DNA of 64,000 nucleotides from Gracilimonas sp017641085 (lineage in GTDB: Bacteria; Bacteroidota; Rhodothermia; Balneolales; Balneolaceae): NCBI RefSeq assembly GCF_046115515.1, contig NZ_CP175953.1, one strand, 5' to 3'. Below the pieces are notes generated by a model. It worked only from the letters and a program-made list of their open reading frames with translations, ran no database searches and was not told the origin of the DNA. Position numbers and translations under genes: made by a program. Below, in pieces: positions 61,183 through 64,000 of the stretch (positions are counted from its first letter, which is position 1; each line of letters opens with the position of its first letter).

Positions 61183-62553
61183 ATGAAAGATTTTATTCGC
61201 ATCGCATCGGGACAAGGCTTTTGGGGCGATCTGCCCAACGCACCCGTCAATCAGGCAAAAAAAGGGCCCATTGATTACCTGGTGATGGATTACCTGGCGG
61301 AAGTAACCATGTCGATCATGCAAAAACAACGCATGAGAAATGCTGATTGGGGATATGCCCGCGATTTCGTGAATGTTGTGGAACAGGTTCTTCCTGAAAT
61401 CAAAAACGATGGAATTAAAGTAATCAGCAATGCCGGGGGAGTAAATCCCATGGCTTGTAAGGATGAAATCCTGAAAGTAGCCAAAGAAAAAGGCTATACC
61501 GGCTTGAAAGTTGCCGTTGTAAACGGGGATGATATTCTCAGCAATATTGATGAATTGATAGCAGACGGCCATGAGCTGAAAAATATGGACGACGGGCGTC
61601 CTATTTCTGAAATAAAGGATGATCTGCTCAGTGCAAACGTATATTTTGGCTGCCAGCCTATCGTAGAAGCTTTAGAAGCCGGGGCTGATGTGATCATCAC
61701 CGGAAGAGTAACCGACACCGGACTTACGCTCGCGCCCATGATCCATGAATTTGGATGGAAAGCGGACGATTTTGATAAAATGGCGGTAGGAACCATTGCC
61801 GGACATATAATAGAATGCGGAGCTCAGGTTTCGGGCGGTAACTTCACCGATTGGGAAAAGGTGGATGATTTCACAGATATCGGATTCCCCATTATTGAAG
61901 CCTATCCGAACGGGGATTTCTTTGTTACCAAGCATGAAAATACCGGCGGCCTTGTAAGTGAGATGACGGTAAAAGAGCAGTTGTTGTATGAAATCGGAGA
62001 TCCTTCAGAATATATTACTCCGGATGTAATTGCTGATTTTACTTCCGTGAAGGTAGAAGAAACCGGAGCGAACCGGGTTAAAGTGACCGGTATCAAAGGC
62101 CGACCCGATACACCCACATACAAAGTTTCAGCAAGTTATAATGACGGATTTAAACTGTCCTCAACCTTGGTTTACTGCTGGCCGGATGCCCTAAAGAAAG
62201 CCATTAAAGGTGCTGAAATCCTAGAGAAAAGAGCCGAAGTACTTGGTCTCAATTTCGATGAATTCAACAAAGAGTACATTGGCTATAACGGAAACACAGA
62301 GGCTCCGGTCACGGAAGAAGCGCTTAATACGGAGTTCGATGAGATACAGATGCGGGTCTCGGTTTCTGGAAAAAGCAAAAATGATTTAAATCGCTTTGGG
62401 ATGGAAATAGCACCCCTTATCTTAACAGGCCCAAGCGGTGTAACCGGTTTTGCGGGAGGTCGGCCCAAGGCAAGCGATGTGGTAGCTTACTGGCCGGCTT
62501 TGTTAGACAAGGATGCTGTGAGTCCTAAAGTCACCTTATTCGAAATTAAATAA
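61183..62553 (+). CDS. AtuA-like (DUF1446) acyclic terpene utilization family protein
   Basis: The 456-residue product begins FIRIASGQGFWGDLPNAPVNQAKKGPIDYLVMDYLAEVTMSIM and has VISNAGGVNPMACKDEIL, ADVIITGRVTDTGLTLAPMIHEFGW, CGAQVSGGNFTDWE and TGFAGGRPKASDVVAYWP, the DUF1446 (AtuA) signature blocks. AtuA is required for citronellol/geraniol degradation in Pseudomonas, but the reaction is unproven, and broad distribution suggests other CoA-linked roles. The C-terminal RILB-like domain found in some homologues is absent. It is a single gene, followed by an oxidoreductase. Confidence 0.85.
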   Translation: MKDFIRIASGQGFWGDLPNAPVNQAKKGPIDYLVMDYLAEVTMSIMQKQRMRNADWGYARDFVNVVEQVLPEIKNDGIKVISNAGGVNPMACKDEILKVAKEKGYTGLKVAVVNGDDILSNIDELIADGHELKNMDDGRPISEIKDDLLSANVYFGCQPIVEALEAGADVIITGRVTDTGLTLAPMIHEFGWKADDFDKMAVGTIAGHIIECGAQVSGGNFTDWEKVDDFTDIGFPIIEAYPNGDFFVTKHENTGGLVSEMTVKEQLLYEIGDPSEYITPDVIADFTSVKVEETGANRVKVTGIKGRPDTPTYKVSASYNDGFKLSSTLVYCWPDALKKAIKGAEILEKRAEVLGLNFDEFNKEYIGYNGNTEAPVTEEALNTEFDEIQMRVSVSGKSKNDLNRFGMEIAPLILTGPSGVTGFAGGRPKASDVVAYWPALLDKDAVSPKVTLFEIK

Positions 62554-62613
62554 TTAATCATCATCAAAGCGCAAAATCTGACGGTTTTGTGCAAGAGTTA
62601 AAAAAGAAAAATA

Positions 62614-63645
62614 ATGAAGATTGCGGTTATTGGAGCAGGAATCTCAGGATTAACAGCCGGACGAGAATTGGCAAATGCCGGCCACGAAGTTGTTGTATTT
62701 GAAAAGAGCGGAGGCTATGGAGGCAGGCTGGCTACTCGTTATGCCGGTAAAGATAATGCCCAAAAGCTGGATCACGGAGTATCATTCTTTACAGCTGAGT
62801 CTTCGGAATTCAAGAAACTGGTTACCGAACTGGCAGCGAAAGATATAATTACAACCTGGGAAGGAAGCTATGCTACCAGAAATGCAAACGGTAAGGTAAC
62901 TTTTCGGGAGAATAATTCGCCTTATTACTACGCGCCCAAAGGAATGAACACCGTAGGCAAATATCTGGGAAGAAATCTCGATATCCGATTAAATGAAAAG
63001 GTGGGTGGGCTTACACATATTGGTGAAAACCGCCGCAAGAAGAAAAGCTGGATGCTGAATTTCCCCACCGCATTAACAGAAAGTGCGGATGCGGTTATCA
63101 TATCAGCACCGGCCCGCCAGGCTTATGCACTCCTTAATACCACCATCGATGAAATCGAAACGCTGAAACTGGTTCGTGAAATTGATGAAGTGGAATACGA
63201 GTCTCAGTTTACTTTGATGGCCGGTTTCGAAGAAGCAGACATGCCTGAATGGAATGCGCTGGATTGTGAAGATGATGTAATTGAATTCATTTCCAATGAA
63301 ACTACCAAGAGAAATGAGGGAGAGGTGAAAACACTGGTTGTTCATACTACCTCGGAATTTGCGAAGAAGCATATGCATGGCGACCGTGAAGTGGTTGAAG
63401 AGCTGATTACGGATAGACTGACAGAAATATTAGGAGGCTGGGCAGCCCTTGCTGACTGGAAACAAGTGCATTTTTGGAGATACAGCCGGGCTGTAAATCC
63501 GTTGCCGCACGACTTTATGGAAATTAGAGGAAACGACACTCCATTAGCTTTGGTTGGGGCTTATATGAACGGTAACACCGTTGAATCGGCATACCTTTCA
63601 GGTTTGAAACTCGGAAAACACTGGGTTCAGCAATTCGCCGAATAA
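62614..63645 (+). CDS. FAD-dependent amine-oxidase-like (renalase-type) oxidoreductase
   Basis: The 343-residue product has the dinucleotide-binding motif KIAVIGAGISGLTAGRELANAGHEVVVFEKSGGYGGRLATRY, then KLDHGVSFFTAES and PYYYAPKGMNTVGKYL. The closing block is LVGAYMNGNTVESAYLSGLKLGKHW. This matches the NAD(P)/FAD-dependent oxidoreductase (renalase-like) group. Substrate unknown. It follows the AtuA-like gene by 60 nt and precedes an ABC exporter gene. Confidence 0.84.
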   Translation: MKIAVIGAGISGLTAGRELANAGHEVVVFEKSGGYGGRLATRYAGKDNAQKLDHGVSFFTAESSEFKKLVTELAAKDIITTWEGSYATRNANGKVTFRENNSPYYYAPKGMNTVGKYLGRNLDIRLNEKVGGLTHIGENRRKKKSWMLNFPTALTESADAVIISAPARQAYALLNTTIDEIETLKLVREIDEVEYESQFTLMAGFEEADMPEWNALDCEDDVIEFISNETTKRNEGEVKTLVVHTTSEFAKKHMHGDREVVEELITDRLTEILGGWAALADWKQVHFWRYSRAVNPLPHDFMEIRGNDTPLALVGAYMNGNTVESAYLSGLKLGKHWVQQFAE

Positions 63646-63676
63646 TTAAATTTAAAGCCATTAAACCGGATTAGGT

Positions 63677-64000
63677 TTGGGTGCTATAAAACAACTTAAC
63701 AGGTACCTTAAAAAGTACAAGGGCACGATGATACTGGGCGCCCTCTTCCTGACTGCATCTAATGCATTTCTTGTTTGGATACCGGTGCTCATCCGGCAAA
63801 CCATGGATGAAGTAGAGAGAATAGGAGCAGAGGGATTTGATGTACCCTCCAGCATTGTGCAAACCCTCTTTACCACCGAAGCGTCCAAGCTGCTAGCAAC
63901 CAATTCCCTGATTCTTATTGGTGCGGTTGTGATGTACGGTATTCTGCTATTTGCTACCCGTCAAACCCTCATTGTTACTTCACGAAGGGTGGAGTTCGAT
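63677..64000 (+). CDS. ABC exporter, membrane domain start (partial)
   Basis: The frame has only a TTG (63677) as a possible start after an upstream stop at 63662-63664, and continues past the window edge for 108 codons. It encodes a membrane segment after a basic N-terminus (KQLNRYLKKYKGTMILGALFLTASNAFLVWIPVLIRQTMDEV) and a second one ending ATRQTLIVTSRRVEFD. This is the typical start of MsbA/MdlA-type ABC transporter transmembrane domains. The ATPase part lies outside the window. Substrate unknown. Confidence 0.8.
   Translation, partial: MGAIKQLNRYLKKYKGTMILGALFLTASNAFLVWIPVLIRQTMDEVERIGAEGFDVPSSIVQTLFTTEASKLLATNSLILIGAVVMYGILLFATRQTLIVTSRRVEFD

Overview
The window looks like chromosomal DNA of a free-living, probably marine or halophilic member of the Balneolaeota (Balneola/Gracilimonas-like), a sister lineage of the Bacteroidota. 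This is inferred from a type IX-type C-terminal sorting domain with the YPNPFNP signature on a 1902-residue acidic Ig-repeat protein, a GWxTD-family protein, a DUF2723 (GT117/TMEM260-like) mannosyltransferase-type protein, ligand-sensing histidine kinases of the propeller/Y_Y_Y type, scarce Shine-Dalgarno sequences, candidate TAnnTTTG-type -7 boxes and many acidic proteins. There is no rRNA, tRNA or CRISPR array that I can support.

Layout. 1-5.7 kb (minus): DUF2723 glycosyltransferase, a small conserved protein, ybeY, a DUF445 membrane protein and the start of a subtilisin-like lipoprotein. 5.9-7.5 kb: an NSS sodium symporter facing an unannotated 39-residue membrane peptide that shares a 14-bp inverted repeat with the end of the symporter gene. 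7.6-16.5 kb: small accessory enzymes (GyrI-like, TfoX-N, GNAT, DUF1801), a lipoprotein amidohydrolase lacking most metal ligands, a SAM methyltransferase, a decayed REP-associated tyrosine transposase between inverted REP-like hairpins, an 11-copy heptamer array, a DPP-IV-like S9 lipoprotein and a UbiA-like membrane protein. 16.5-19.2 kb: an AT-rich pair (membrane-anchored wHTH/Nudix-like protein and an inositol-monophosphatase-like protein) coupled by stop/start overlap to rlmD. 19.2-24 kb: rlmD, a cNMP-binding protein, an Omp85/TamA-like outer-membrane protein and DUF2795.

24-31.5 kb (mostly plus): tatA, gatA, then SDR - M28 peptidase - prmA - ppx in a tightly overlapped run, an OMP beta-barrel, an ECF-type sigma factor and a lipoprotein. 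31.6-36.4 kb (minus): GWxTD protein - pdxA - methyltransferase - ftsE-like - queG. 36.5-43 kb: acyl-CoA carboxylase beta subunit; a convergent DUF3307/SatD pair with two palindromic operator-like boxes; recO - DegP/HtrA - lipoprotein.

43-47.2 kb: three tandem exported amidohydrolases, only the middle one with an intact HxH metal site. 47.4-61.1 kb: the most distinctive region. Two paralogous two-component systems (TPR histidine kinase + NarL-type regulator; propeller/Y_Y_Y histidine kinase + NarL-type regulator) flank the 1902-residue surface protein. The loci share a 14-bp intergenic motif and near-identical terminator surroundings, and the second kinase is preceded by a coupled secreted protein and has an AT-rich sensor half joined to a GC-normal kinase half. 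61.2-64 kb: AtuA-like protein, FAD amine-oxidase-like protein and the start of an ABC exporter.

The two strongest candidates for undescribed biology are the rlmD-coupled AT-rich pair and the duplicated sensor system around the giant surface protein. No known defence system or mobile island was recognised with certainty.
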